The notes under the pieces were generated by a model. The model was given only the letters and a program-made list of their open reading frames with translations, did no database searches and was not told the DNA's origin. DNA of 43,596 nucleotides. Source: UBA6772 sp965183875 (GTDB lineage: Bacteria; Bacteroidota; Bacteroidia; Flavobacteriales; UBA7430). Both the position numbers and the translations under genes were made by a program. The DNA is taken from contig CBCYMK010000030.1 in NCBI GenBank assembly GCA_965183875.1, positions 1-43,596 on the forward strand. Reading direction: 5' to 3'. Positions 26,472 through 35,800 of this stretch are shown piece after piece. How positions within the stretch are numbered: position 1 is the first letter of the stretch; the number at the start of each line of letters is the position of its first letter.

Positions 26472-27942
26472 CATTTAATGATAATACTTTCCACTTAACC
26501 TCGTCTTTAAACCTAGAAGAAGGAAGTTTTACAGCTTTCACCCGAACGACATCTCCTTCACGGAAACCTTTTCCTTCGGCATAATTATAATTGATAGGGA
26601 CAGAACCAACAAAGTGCTTTTCACCTTCTGCTCTTATCTCATCTTCTACAACTTTATAGATGGTACGTTTAGGGCGCTTAGTCGTTTTTTCAACATATAA
26701 TGCCTTATGCTTAACTCCTTCGTGATTGGCAACACGCTGAAGCTTGAGGTTTACAAAATCACCTACTCGAAGTGACTTATCTCCAAAAAACTTATACGCT
26801 CCGTGCACATCATCAGCTACAACAAATTCAGCTAAATCTTTAGCTATATTTAAACCGTATATAACACCTGTTTGAGCTTTCCAGTCCTCAAAAACAAAGG
26901 CTACTACCTCTTTAGAACGCTTATAACAATAATTTTCAAAATCTACATAGGGTTTAGCAGACTTGAACCAAGATTCACTAGTATATCCTTTCCATTCGTC
27001 GGTAAGGTGTTTTCCTAATTCTCTACGCGATTCAGTAATTGCATTATAGAGTGATTTAGCCACATCAAATTCTCTATCTTGTAGTAAGATATAAAACAAT
27101 TTCGTTTGAGAACGTACTAGCTGTCCAGGGCGAGTATGACAAGTAACAGTCTTACACAAAGCTTGTGTTTTACGTTCTTTATCGTCGCTAATATCAGACA
27201 ACAACTCCCAAGCTAAATACTCTTTAGATCTTCTTTTTAAATAGGCTAATACAGAAGCTACAGCATTGTCTTTATCTCCTATAGAGTTATAAGCCTTGGC
27301 TTTATAGTAGTTTATATATGGGATGTTTTTATAGTGCTCCCCTACAAAGTCTAATTCTTCTAATAAAATCTGAATATCAGCATTATTCGGATTTTTTTGG
27401 TTGGTAAGTTCTTTTGCTACCGTAAGTAACACCAGTTCTCCTAAGGAAGGTTTTTTCTCTCCCTCATCGTTAATTGCTTCAAAGTGGTTAGCAGGTAAGT
27501 TGCGAACTCTTAAATTAAGCAATACTGGAACATGAGAATTGTTAAATTCTTTAGCTTCTAATACAGAACTCATGATAAAAGTAAATAAGCTGGTACCAGA
27601 AGGAAGCTCTACATGAGCTATAATTTCGTGTAATCTATCAAATACGTTTGCAGGAGCTTCAGAACGGGTTAATTCCTTGATGAATTTCCCTACCTGCCAC
27701 ATAATATTTTCGTGAACTACAGAATCGCTAAGCGGCACTTTAAGTGCATAAAACTCCGACAAATAATCAAAAAATTGATCGGACTTAGCCAATACACAAT
27801 TATTTTGTAGTAGATCGGTTAACACCTTACCAAAATCACGCTTTACTAGATCTTGATCTGGTTTAGCTTTTAACCTTTCTTTAGCCAACTCATAGGCTTG
27901 GAAGATATCTCCCTCTCTTCTTAGTTCGTCAATTACAGACAT
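26455..27942 (-). CDS. TPR-like protein with C-terminal tandem OB-fold (S1/CSD-like) domains
   Basis: 495 residues, cytoplasmic (no signal). Residues 1-330 are helical and repeat-like: EGDIFQAYELAKERLKAKPD, INYYKAKAYNSIGDKDNAVASVLAYLKR, EYLAWELLSDISDDKERKTQALCK, LVRSQTKLFYILLQDREFDVAKSLY, consistent with TPR units. Residues ~335-490 look like two small beta-barrels: VVAFVFEDWKAQTGVIYG...LRVGDFVNLKLQRV and HFVGSVPINYNYAEGKGFREGDVVRVKAV...KWKVLSL, each with the GD-x-V pattern of OB/S1 folds. The closest thing I know is the TPR + OB/S1-like architecture described for TOTE-type conflict systems, but no nuclease, primase or ATPase neighbour is seen, so that is a tentative link. Nucleic-acid binding is the more cautious inference. 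Confidence 0.7.
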   Translation of the reverse strand: MSVIDELRREGDIFQAYELAKERLKAKPDQDLVKRDFGKVLTDLLQNNCVLAKSDQFFDYLSEFYALKVPLSDSVVHENIMWQVGKFIKELTRSEAPANVFDRLHEIIAHVELPSGTSLFTFIMSSVLEAKEFNNSHVPVLLNLRVRNLPANHFEAINDEGEKKPSLGELVLLTVAKELTNQKNPNNADIQILLEELDFVGEHYKNIPYINYYKAKAYNSIGDKDNAVASVLAYLKRRSKEYLAWELLSDISDDKERKTQALCKTVTCHTRPGQLVRSQTKLFYILLQDREFDVAKSLYNAITESRRELGKHLTDEWKGYTSESWFKSAKPYVDFENYCYKRSKEVVAFVFEDWKAQTGVIYGLNIAKDLAEFVVADDVHGAYKFFGDKSLRVGDFVNLKLQRVANHEGVKHKALYVEKTTKRPKRTIYKVVEDEIRAEGEKHFVGSVPINYNYAEGKGFREGDVVRVKAVKLPSSRFKDEVKWKVLSLNEKGAK

Positions 27943-28080
27943 AAAAAATATTTAGTGCGGCAAAGCTACAAAAACTTTAATATACACCTCTAGAATCCCC
28001 ATTTCAATTTCAATTATTATAGTCTATAATATCTTAAATCTAAATTGTAAACATAGCCACGAAAACCTATCTTCGTTTGC

Positions 28081-29199
28081 ATGAAAAAAAGAGTGCTTAT
28101 TTCTGTAACAAATGACCTTACAACAGACCAAAGGGTTAAGAAGGTGTGTAATAGCCTAAGCAATTTGGGATATGACATACTACTTATAGGTAGAGTTTTA
28201 CCAGACAGCACAACTTTAGAAAGAGCATACCCAATATTAAGAATGCATTTATTTTTTAATAAGGGAGCCCTATTTTATGCAGAGTATAACCTCAGACTCT
28301 TATTTATCCTCTTATTTTCTAAGGTAGATGTATACCATTCAAATGATTTAGATACTTTATTAGCCAATTTTATTGCTGCTAAAATTCGAAGAAAACCTAT
28401 TATTTACGATTCTCATGAGTTCTTTACTGGAGTGCCAGAAATACAAAACAAACCACTAGTAAAAGCTATATGGCTGACTATTGAAAAGTGGATTTTCCCT
28501 AAACTAAAGTTTATTTTTACAGTAAACAACTCAATCTCTAAACTCTATAAAAGTACTTACGGAAAAGAGCTTCGTATAATGAGAAATATGCCCATTAAGC
28601 AAACTGTTTCTTCATTTAAATCGAAATCTGATTTAGGCTTACCGCTAGATAAAAAGATTATTATTACACAGGGGGCAGGAATTAATATAGACCGAGGTAT
28701 TGAAGAAGCAGTTGAAGCGATGCTTTATTTACCCGAAGTTTGTTTTCTTATAATTGGTAATGGAGATGTGATTCCTAAACTCAAGGAACGCGTAAAGAAA
28801 TTGAAACTCGAATCGCAGGTTATTTTTAAAGGACGAATGCCTTATACCGAAATGATGCAATATACCCATCATGCCGAGCTGGGGCTAACATTAGATAAAG
28901 ACACGAATATAAATTATCGATTTAGCCTCCCCAATAAGCTGTTTGATTATATACATGCGGGAGTACCCGTATTATCAACCAAAGTTCTAGAGGTTAAAAA
29001 AATAATTGACCAGTATAAGGTAGGTTTATTTATAGATCATCACCAACCAAAACACATAGCTGCACAAATTGAAATAGCACTAAACAATAGTAGCTTAAGA
29101 AAGGAGTGGTTACAAAATATCCCAAGAGCACAAAATGAATTACATTGGGGACACGAAGAAAAAGGATTGAAAGAAGTATATTCGAATATTGAAAAATAA
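28081..29199 (+). CDS. GT4 family glycosyltransferase
   Basis: 372 residues of GT-B fold. N-terminal part: RVLISVTNDLTTDQRVKKVCNSLSNLGYDILLIGR and VYHSNDLDTLLANFIAAKIRRKPIIYDSHE; C-terminal donor-binding half: IITQGAGINIDRGIEEAVEAM, VIFKGRMPYTEMMQYTHHAELGLTL, SLPNKLFDYIHAGVPVLS, the usual GT4 ending. Likely adds a sugar to a surface polysaccharide. The next glycosyltransferase begins 11 nt before its stop. Confidence 0.9.
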   Translation: MKKRVLISVTNDLTTDQRVKKVCNSLSNLGYDILLIGRVLPDSTTLERAYPILRMHLFFNKGALFYAEYNLRLLFILLFSKVDVYHSNDLDTLLANFIAAKIRRKPIIYDSHEFFTGVPEIQNKPLVKAIWLTIEKWIFPKLKFIFTVNNSISKLYKSTYGKELRIMRNMPIKQTVSSFKSKSDLGLPLDKKIIITQGAGINIDRGIEEAVEAMLYLPEVCFLIIGNGDVIPKLKERVKKLKLESQVIFKGRMPYTEMMQYTHHAELGLTLDKDTNINYRFSLPNKLFDYIHAGVPVLSTKVLEVKKIIDQYKVGLFIDHHQPKHIAAQIEIALNNSSLRKEWLQNIPRAQNELHWGHEEKGLKEVYSNIEK

Positions 29200-30310
29200 C
29201 ACCTTACATATAGTAGCACTAAATATTCCATATCCAACAAATTATGGTGGGGTTATAGATATATTCTACAAGATTAAATCTTTGAGTGAACTTAAGCTAA
29301 ACATTCACTTACACTGCTTCGAATACGGTAGAAAACAGGCTGAAATTTTAAATTCACTCTGCGAAACCGTAAGTTATTACCCCAGAGAAATGCATTGGAA
29401 AAACTTACTTTCCAAAACACCATTTATAATTCAGTCAAGAAACTCTAACAAACTACTAGAGAACCTTATTAATACGGATGCACCAATTTTGTATGAAGGC
29501 TTACATTGCTGTTATTATTTAAACCACCCTAAGTTAAAGGGTAGAAAACAGTTTGTAAGGGCACACAATATAGAAAGCGATTACTATAAACTCTTAGCTA
29601 AAAGCGAAAGAAACTTTTTTAAGAAGTTGTATTTAATTACAGAGTACCATAAAATCAAGTCTTTCGAAAATCAAATTTATTCTGCAGATGGTATTTTTGC
29701 TATTTCTCATAAAGACCATTTGCATTTTTCAAAAAATGCTACAGCACATTTCATAAGGGCATTTCATCCCGACACTACCCTAGCGAGTAAAACGGGAGTC
29801 GGAGAATATGCAATTTATCACGGTAATTTATCGGTCGCTGAGAATGAAAATGCCGCACTATTTTTATGTAAGCACGTTTTTAAACACCTTAATTTCGATT
29901 TAGTTATTTCTGGTGCAAAGCCGAGTAGCAAACTTAGAAAGGAAGTTTTAAAACATTCTAATATCAGGTTGGTAGAGAATCCTGAAAACAAAGTATTGGA
30001 AAAAATTATGCAGGATGCACATATTCATGTTCTCACTACAGAACAAGATACAGGCATAAAATTAAAACTTTTAAAATCCCTTTATCAGGGTAGGCATTGC
30101 TTAGTAAATAATAAAATGGTACTAAAGACTGGATTAGAAGAAGCCTGTTCTATAGTAGAAAAGCCATCGGAATGGATTCAAAAAATCAAAGAACTTCAAA
30201 CAGTTCCTTTCACAACAAAAGATATAGAACTACGTAAATGTATACTCAAACCATTTAATTGTCAGACAGAAGCCCATAAAATAAAGGCTATAATTTTTCC
30301 ACAGGAATAA
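29189..30310 (+). CDS. glycosyltransferase (GT-B type), TTG start
   Basis: 373 residues. LHIVALNIPYPTNYGGVIDIFYKI at the start (donor-side GT-B N-terminus with GG-VIDI), RKQFVRAHNIESDYY, GEYAIYHGNLSVAENENAALF, and LVISGAKPSSKLRKEVLKHSNIRLVENPE support a glycosyltransferase of the GT4-like group, though the usual E-x7-E region is weak. The first usable start is TTG at 29189, overlapping the upstream stop by 11 nt; no ATG lies nearby in frame. Ends overlapping the converging ftsE-like gene by 23 nt. Confidence 0.8.
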   Translation: MKNNTLHIVALNIPYPTNYGGVIDIFYKIKSLSELKLNIHLHCFEYGRKQAEILNSLCETVSYYPREMHWKNLLSKTPFIIQSRNSNKLLENLINTDAPILYEGLHCCYYLNHPKLKGRKQFVRAHNIESDYYKLLAKSERNFFKKLYLITEYHKIKSFENQIYSADGIFAISHKDHLHFSKNATAHFIRAFHPDTTLASKTGVGEYAIYHGNLSVAENENAALFLCKHVFKHLNFDLVISGAKPSSKLRKEVLKHSNIRLVENPENKVLEKIMQDAHIHVLTTEQDTGIKLKLLKSLYQGRHCLVNNKMVLKTGLEEACSIVEKPSEWIQKIKELQTVPFTTKDIELRKCILKPFNCQTEAHKIKAIIFPQE

Positions 30311-30965
30311 CAGTTCCGTCGATACAACGGATCATTTGTGAAGGAAAATCATTAATTATTGAATAGTCGTGCGTCGCCATAAATATAGCCTTCCCCTTTT
30401 CTTGTATTCCTTTTAAAACCATCATTATTTCTCTAGATGTTTCTGGATCTAAATTCCCTGTAGGCTCATCAGCCAAAATTAAATCGGGTTCATTTAGTAA
30501 AGCCCTAGCAATAGCAATACGCTGCTGCTCACCACCAGACAATTCATGAGGCATTTTATAAGCTTTAGCAGCCATATTTACCTGTTCTAAAACCTCTAGT
30601 ATACGCGCATCAATTTTAGTGTTATCTACCCATCCTGTAGCTCTGAGAACAAAAAGTAAATTGTCGTTTATAGACCTATCGGAAAGCAATTGGAAATCTT
30701 GAAAAACTACACCTATATTCCTTCTTAAAAAGGGAATATCTTTTTCTTTGAGCTTATTCAAATCAAAACCAGCTACTAAACCATCTCCCTCCTGTAGCTC
30801 TAGGTCTCCGTAAATAGTTTTTAATAAACTACTTTTTCCAGATCCAGTTTTACCAATAAGATAGGTAAAGCCTCCAGCAAATAAATCGAAGTTCACTTTA
30901 CTTAGAACCATATGATCTTTTTGGAAAATCTTAGCTTCTTTAAGACTTAATATAGGTGTAGACAT
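30288..30965 (-). CDS. ftsE: FtsE-like ABC transporter ATP-binding protein
   Basis: 225 residues. Walker A GKTGSGKS at 38-45, Q-loop in FQDFQLLSDRS, signature LSGGEQQR starting at residue 142, Walker B LILADEPTG (D166-E167) and H-loop MATHDYS. Size and SDRSINDNLLFVLRATG match cell-division FtsE, which with FtsX controls peptidoglycan hydrolases at the division site. No ftsX is adjacent, common in this phylum where ftsE and ftsX are apart. LolD-type function is the alternative. Confidence 0.88.
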   Translation of the reverse strand: MSTPILSLKEAKIFQKDHMVLSKVNFDLFAGGFTYLIGKTGSGKSSLLKTIYGDLELQEGDGLVAGFDLNKLKEKDIPFLRRNIGVVFQDFQLLSDRSINDNLLFVLRATGWVDNTKIDARILEVLEQVNMAAKAYKMPHELSGGEQQRIAIARALLNEPDLILADEPTGNLDPETSREIMMVLKGIQEKGKAIFMATHDYSIINDFPSQMIRCIDGTVIPVEKL

Positions 30966-31102
30966 AGCTTTGTATTTGAATGATAAAACTACTGATTTAG
31001 ATTTAAATTTACCTGTTTTTTTTCATTCAATAGAACTACTTATAAATGGTAAGATTTTTGTTGTAAATTTCAGAAGAATTAGTAACTATATAAACACATA
31101 CC

Positions 31103-31465
31103 ATGAGAATATTTGCCCGACTTTTTGCCATAGCTGCAATAATAGCTATTGGTAGTTGTAAAGAGAAAGAACCCGCTTTTAATCCGAACAATACACAACC
31201 TGTAATAGATAGTCTTACTACGAGTATAGTAATGCTACCTTTTAATAATAATAAACCTGCAATATTAAATTGTTACGCATCAGGGGGACAATTAAACTAT
31301 ACATGGGATGTAGATTTAGGAGACTTATTTGTAATCAACGATTCAGGTTCTCAAGCTCAGTATTCGGCATCAGCTTGTTGTATGGGAGACAAAATTATCA
31401 GCTGTACCGTATCGAATAATAAAGGTGAGGTAATGGAAACTATTACAGTAACCATCACAGAATAA
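31103..31465 (+). CDS. small lipoprotein with Ig/PKD-like domain and cysteine pair
   Basis: 120 residues. Lipoprotein signal LFAIAAIIAIGSC (Cys19), then an Ig-like beta domain (ILNCYASGGQLNYTWDVDLGDLFVIND..., ISCTVSNNKGEVMETITVTI). It has a CC motif (SASACCMGDK) and two further cysteines, which could make a disulfide or bind metal. The HMA-barrel gene starts 8 nt later, so the two are almost surely co-expressed. No named family recognised. A near-consensus TAAATTTC at 31064 precedes it. Confidence 0.75.
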   Translation: MRIFARLFAIAAIIAIGSCKEKEPAFNPNNTQPVIDSLTTSIVMLPFNNNKPAILNCYASGGQLNYTWDVDLGDLFVINDSGSQAQYSASACCMGDKIISCTVSNNKGEVMETITVTITE

Positions 31466-31473
31466 CATTTGTT

Positions 31474-32742
31474 ATGAAACGCATTTTAGGGATTCTTTGT
31501 TTTGTAAGTTTTACTCAACAAATAAATGCTCAGTGTTGCTCTGCAGGAAACCCTTCTTCGGGTGGAGCTGCAGGAAGCATGGCAAAAAATAACATTGCAA
31601 TAAGCTCTAGCTACGTTCACAGTTTCTCTAATACATATTATGAAGGAGCTACTAAGTCAGATTTTAGGAATTTAGAGAACACCAAGTTTGATTTTGGACT
31701 TTTAGGGTTCTCGTACGGTATCACAAACAAACTTTCGGTAACAACAGAAATAGGTTATTATATTAATAAATCCTCAAAATTTGATTCCGACCTAGAAAGG
31801 TTTGAATTTTTATCGAATGAGCAACTCACCAGAAAAGCAAGTGGTTTAGGAGATGCTGCTATAGACTTAAGATACCAGCTCGTAAATTTAAAAAAGCATT
31901 TTGCATCAATTAATGCTTCTATAAAAACCACCATCCCCATTGGAGAATTTGACCAAATGGATGGTAATATAGTCCTACCAATAGACATACAGGCTTCTGC
32001 GGGTAGTTATAAACTAAGAACGGCTTTGAGTTTTTCCAAACGGTTTTATGGCTCTAAATTCTCTATTAACTCCTTTATAGCAAGTGAATTCTCTCAGTTA
32101 ATTAATACCGAACGCACCTACTATAAGTACGGTAACCTCTATACTTTTAACATAGAAACTGCTCATAGAACTACCAAAAAAATTACTACTACACTAGGGC
32201 TTAATTACGTACTTAGAAACAAAGCTATAACTAGAAATTTAGACTTAGAAAAGGTAGTGATGGAATCTACAGGAGGTTCATTTGTAAACCTACGTCCACA
32301 GATTACCTTTCAGCTACCAGAAGCATTTGGCCTCTCTACCTCTATTAACATTCCTGTATATAGAAATGTAAATGGAATTCAACTAACCAATAATTACCTA
32401 CTGGTTTTCGGGCTATCTAAAGGGATAACTGTAAAAAAAATCAAACCCATTATCAGTGATATTTTACTTCAATCTTATAAGGAGTCAAGCTTTTTTGTAG
32501 ATGGAATTTGTGGAATGTGTAAAACACGTATCGAAGATATAGCCTATGCTATAAAAGGTGTGAAATGGGCAGAATGGGATATAGAAAGCAAACATTTAAC
32601 TGTGAAGTTTGAGCAAGATATAAACGATGATAAACTAGCTAAATCACTCTCTAATGGTGGTCATGACAATTGGATTTATACTGCGAAAGATAAAGACTAT
32701 AATAAGCTACACTCATGCTGTAAGTATAGAGTTACTCACTAG
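31474..32742 (+). CDS. outer-membrane barrel transporter-like protein fused to a heavy-metal-associated domain
   Basis: 422 residues. Signal peptide MKRILGILCFVSFTQQINAQ, then a mature N-terminus with a CC pair (QCCSAGNPSSGG). Residues ~40-325 alternate beta strands as in outer-membrane transporter-type barrels (FGLLGFSYGITNKLSVTTEIGYYI, GLGDAAIDLRYQL, ASINASIKTTIPIGEFD, VNLRPQITFQLPEAFGLSTSINIPVYRNVNG, NYLLVFGLSKGI). After that comes a C-terminal HMA-like domain with the metal CxxC: FVDGICGMCKTRIEDIAYAIKG...VKWAEWDIESKHLTVKFEQDI, and a further CC near the end (HSCCKYR). A copper or other soft-metal sensing or export task is inferred. No metal ATPase is in the window. Confidence 0.8.
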   Translation: MKRILGILCFVSFTQQINAQCCSAGNPSSGGAAGSMAKNNIAISSSYVHSFSNTYYEGATKSDFRNLENTKFDFGLLGFSYGITNKLSVTTEIGYYINKSSKFDSDLERFEFLSNEQLTRKASGLGDAAIDLRYQLVNLKKHFASINASIKTTIPIGEFDQMDGNIVLPIDIQASAGSYKLRTALSFSKRFYGSKFSINSFIASEFSQLINTERTYYKYGNLYTFNIETAHRTTKKITTTLGLNYVLRNKAITRNLDLEKVVMESTGGSFVNLRPQITFQLPEAFGLSTSINIPVYRNVNGIQLTNNYLLVFGLSKGITVKKIKPIISDILLQSYKESSFFVDGICGMCKTRIEDIAYAIKGVKWAEWDIESKHLTVKFEQDINDDKLAKSLSNGGHDNWIYTAKDKDYNKLHSCCKYRVTH

Positions 32743-32761
32743 GAAAAAAATGATAGAAAAC

Positions 32762-32793
32762 AAAAGAGCCTCCCAAAAAGGGAGGCTCTTTTT
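32762..32793. terminator. bidirectional terminator
   Basis: GAGCCTCCC pairs with GGGAGGCTC around AAAAA, with A4 left and T5 right. It lies between the converging barrel gene and the giant metalloprotease gene. Confidence 0.9.
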
Positions 32794-32811
32794 ATATATA
32801 TAAAATCCTGT

Positions 32812-35800
32812 TTAGTGAACTTGGAACTTTTGAACCTCTGTATAATTGTCACTATTAAGTTTAATAAAATAAATTCCTGCAGTTAAATTTTCAACACTAA
32901 AAGATACTGTTGAGGATCCTTTGGCTAAAACGGTATTCGCAATAAGCTTTACTTGCTCCCCTAGTGTATTGTACATTACAATACAGGTTAATGCTTCAGT
33001 ATTAATAGAAAGCGATAGTGTAGCCTTATCTGAACTCGGATTTGGATATACACTAAATGTATTCTCAGTTTCAGCTAACTTAAGTGCTTCTACAACAAGA
33101 ATGCTATTATTTACTAATGAGGAGCTTTCACAAGAAAAATCTATTTCGACTTCCTTATTAGTTTTTGCCGACCAGTGAAAAAGGTTAAAGTTTGAATTTA
33201 AATCATTCTCACTTATCCAAACTGTAAGTGCAAGCGTTTGCTTATTAAATACAGAACTTGCGATAACCTCATTATTTTGATTTTTCACAGCTAGCTCATC
33301 ACCAACAGATAAATCACTCAATAAATCTATAGGTAGCGCAATATTCATACTCATCTCTTCAACCTTTGGTGTCTTATAAAAGGTATTAATCAATTTAGAC
33401 GAAGTTCTTAACTGAGGTAGGGTTATATCGTTAGCCGGGAAGTTAAAAAATCTGTTATTAACCATTCTAATTTGATACCCTTTTCCAGGTTCCATATTCC
33501 CAATGGTATTCACATTAAACTCTGGCCAGTATACGTTACCTGTACCGTCTTTAATAAGCATAATATCTTCTTCAACAGACTCCATAACTATACTAATGTC
33601 TGCAGCTACTGTACGAAGATATCCTAGATAACTCCATCCTTCTGGTAAGGTTAATGGGTGGTCTAAAGGATTGGCAATACTACCGCGAACTTCAAGTATT
33701 GCATCGGCATTCATTTTCACCTTATATGCCTTACCCATCGTATGGTCGCCAATATTATTTAAGTTATAAGCAGGCCAATAAACACCACCTAATTCATCCT
33801 TAGCTAGGAATAGGTCATCAACTACAGGAGCAAACACATCACCAATACTAGGGTAATCAGGAACGATATAAGTCGAGATTAAATTCCAACCTTCTACCAT
33901 TTCTATATCTTGAGCCATTGTGTTAGATAGTGCTGTAATTCCACTAATTCCATCAGTGATATAACTGTCTAGATCTGGCATGTTGGTATCGTAATCTGCA
34001 AGAGCTAAACGAACTTCATTAATTGACGCTTTCCATGTTTTCCAAAGGAATTGCTCTCCTACTTGGAATCCATTATCCATTCCTGCATCAGCTCCATATA
34101 CAGTTAGTGTATTTGTAGTACCGGTATACATAATTTTACCTGCACAGTGATACTCTTGATCAGCACCTTCGTAGAATACACCTATATAATCACCAGCCTC
34201 AATAGGAAGGTCGTTTATAGTAATATTAGCAGTAGATGGAACCAATACAATATGGTTGTTTGAAGTAAGTTCCACTTCCCAATTAGGCTCTGTAGGTAAA
34301 GGATAGCTACAAGACTCATCATCTGTGTTTGCTAATTCATTATAGTTCAATGCACTTGCATCAGTACAACCGTATACATAAGCGATACAAGAAGCATCGT
34401 CTGTATTAGCTTCTGCGTTATAGTTCAGTGCCGATTCGTCTGTACAACCGTAAACTACACCAATACAAGAACCGTCATCAGAATTTGCTAATGGATTATA
34501 GTTTATAGCATTACTATTAGTACAACCAAACACTGCAGCAACACAAGACCCATCGTCTACAATAGCGTCTGGATTATAATTAGAAGCAGTAATGTCTGTA
34601 CAACCAGAAATAACATCGGTAACCACAACAGTAGCTGTAGCAATATAACTTCCTATTATAGTAGATACAGCCAAACTTACTTCATAAGTACCGTTTTCCT
34701 CATAATAGTGAACTGGCTCAAATACACCAGGGTAAGTAGTACCGTCGCCCATATCCCAATACATTGTATTTGTAGTAGGTATATCGTTTATAATAGCCCA
34801 AAAATGGAAGTTTGAACCAGCTAACTCTTCCCATTGAATAATTACTACTGAGGTATAGTCACAAGAACCATCTTCAGAATTCGCACTAGGGTTATAGTTA
34901 TAAGCATCTTCATCGGTACATCCAGGAATGAATGCGATACAAGAGTTATCTTCGATATTTGCAATAGGATCATAATTTGATGCTAGAGGATCAGTACAAC
35001 CTTCTATCATACAAGAACCATCATCGTTATTTGCCTCAGGGTCGAAGTTTAATCCATCTGGGTTAGTACAACCAGAAATTATACAAGAACCATTATCTGT
35101 ATTTGCAGCCTCGTTAAAATTGTCTGCTTCTGGATTAATACATCCAAAGGTTATTGGCTCACATGAATTATCGTCTACCGTTGCAGTAGGTTCATAATTG
35201 AATGCAGTAATATCCATACAACCCGGAATTTCTGTTACACTCTCTTCACCGGTAGTAAAGTTTAATGTCTCACTAAATTCAGAATTTCCACAAGGGCTAA
35301 CAGCCATAACATTCCAAAAATACTCAGTTTCAGCATCTAATAAAGCCCCTAAAGAATAAGTAGCATTTTCGATGTCTGTTAGAGTATGTACGATGTTTTC
35401 GAATTCTAAATCACTTGAAATTTGTAGTGTATAAGAGCTTGCACTCTCAGAAGCTTCCCAAGAAAAAGTAGGTGTTAAAGAAACATCTTCTAAATCTGCC
35501 GTAGGGAAGGTTAAGTACACGCTTTCTGGCACGCCTTCGTAAACGTTTATTTCTAACTCTTCTAAATGTGTAATCGCACCAGAAGTTGCCGTTATTTCAA
35601 ATGGATAAGCTCCTGCAGGTATTGGGAATGGTGAAGAAATTGTTAGCGTAGAGTTATCTCCAGGACTAACATCCTCAGGATCGAAACTTACTATTATACC
35701 ATCTGGAATATCTGCAATAGATAAGTTTACTTGGTTTGCAAAATCTAAAATCGGGTCAATTTCAATTTCAAATAGAGCCATTTCTCCAGAACAAATTACC

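Noticed and set aside
34302..35223. Periodic repeats that might be read as a CRISPR-like array
   Set aside because: Units are in coding frame, diverged, about 70-80 nt apart, and encode Cys-bounded protein repeats; no spacers and no cas genes.
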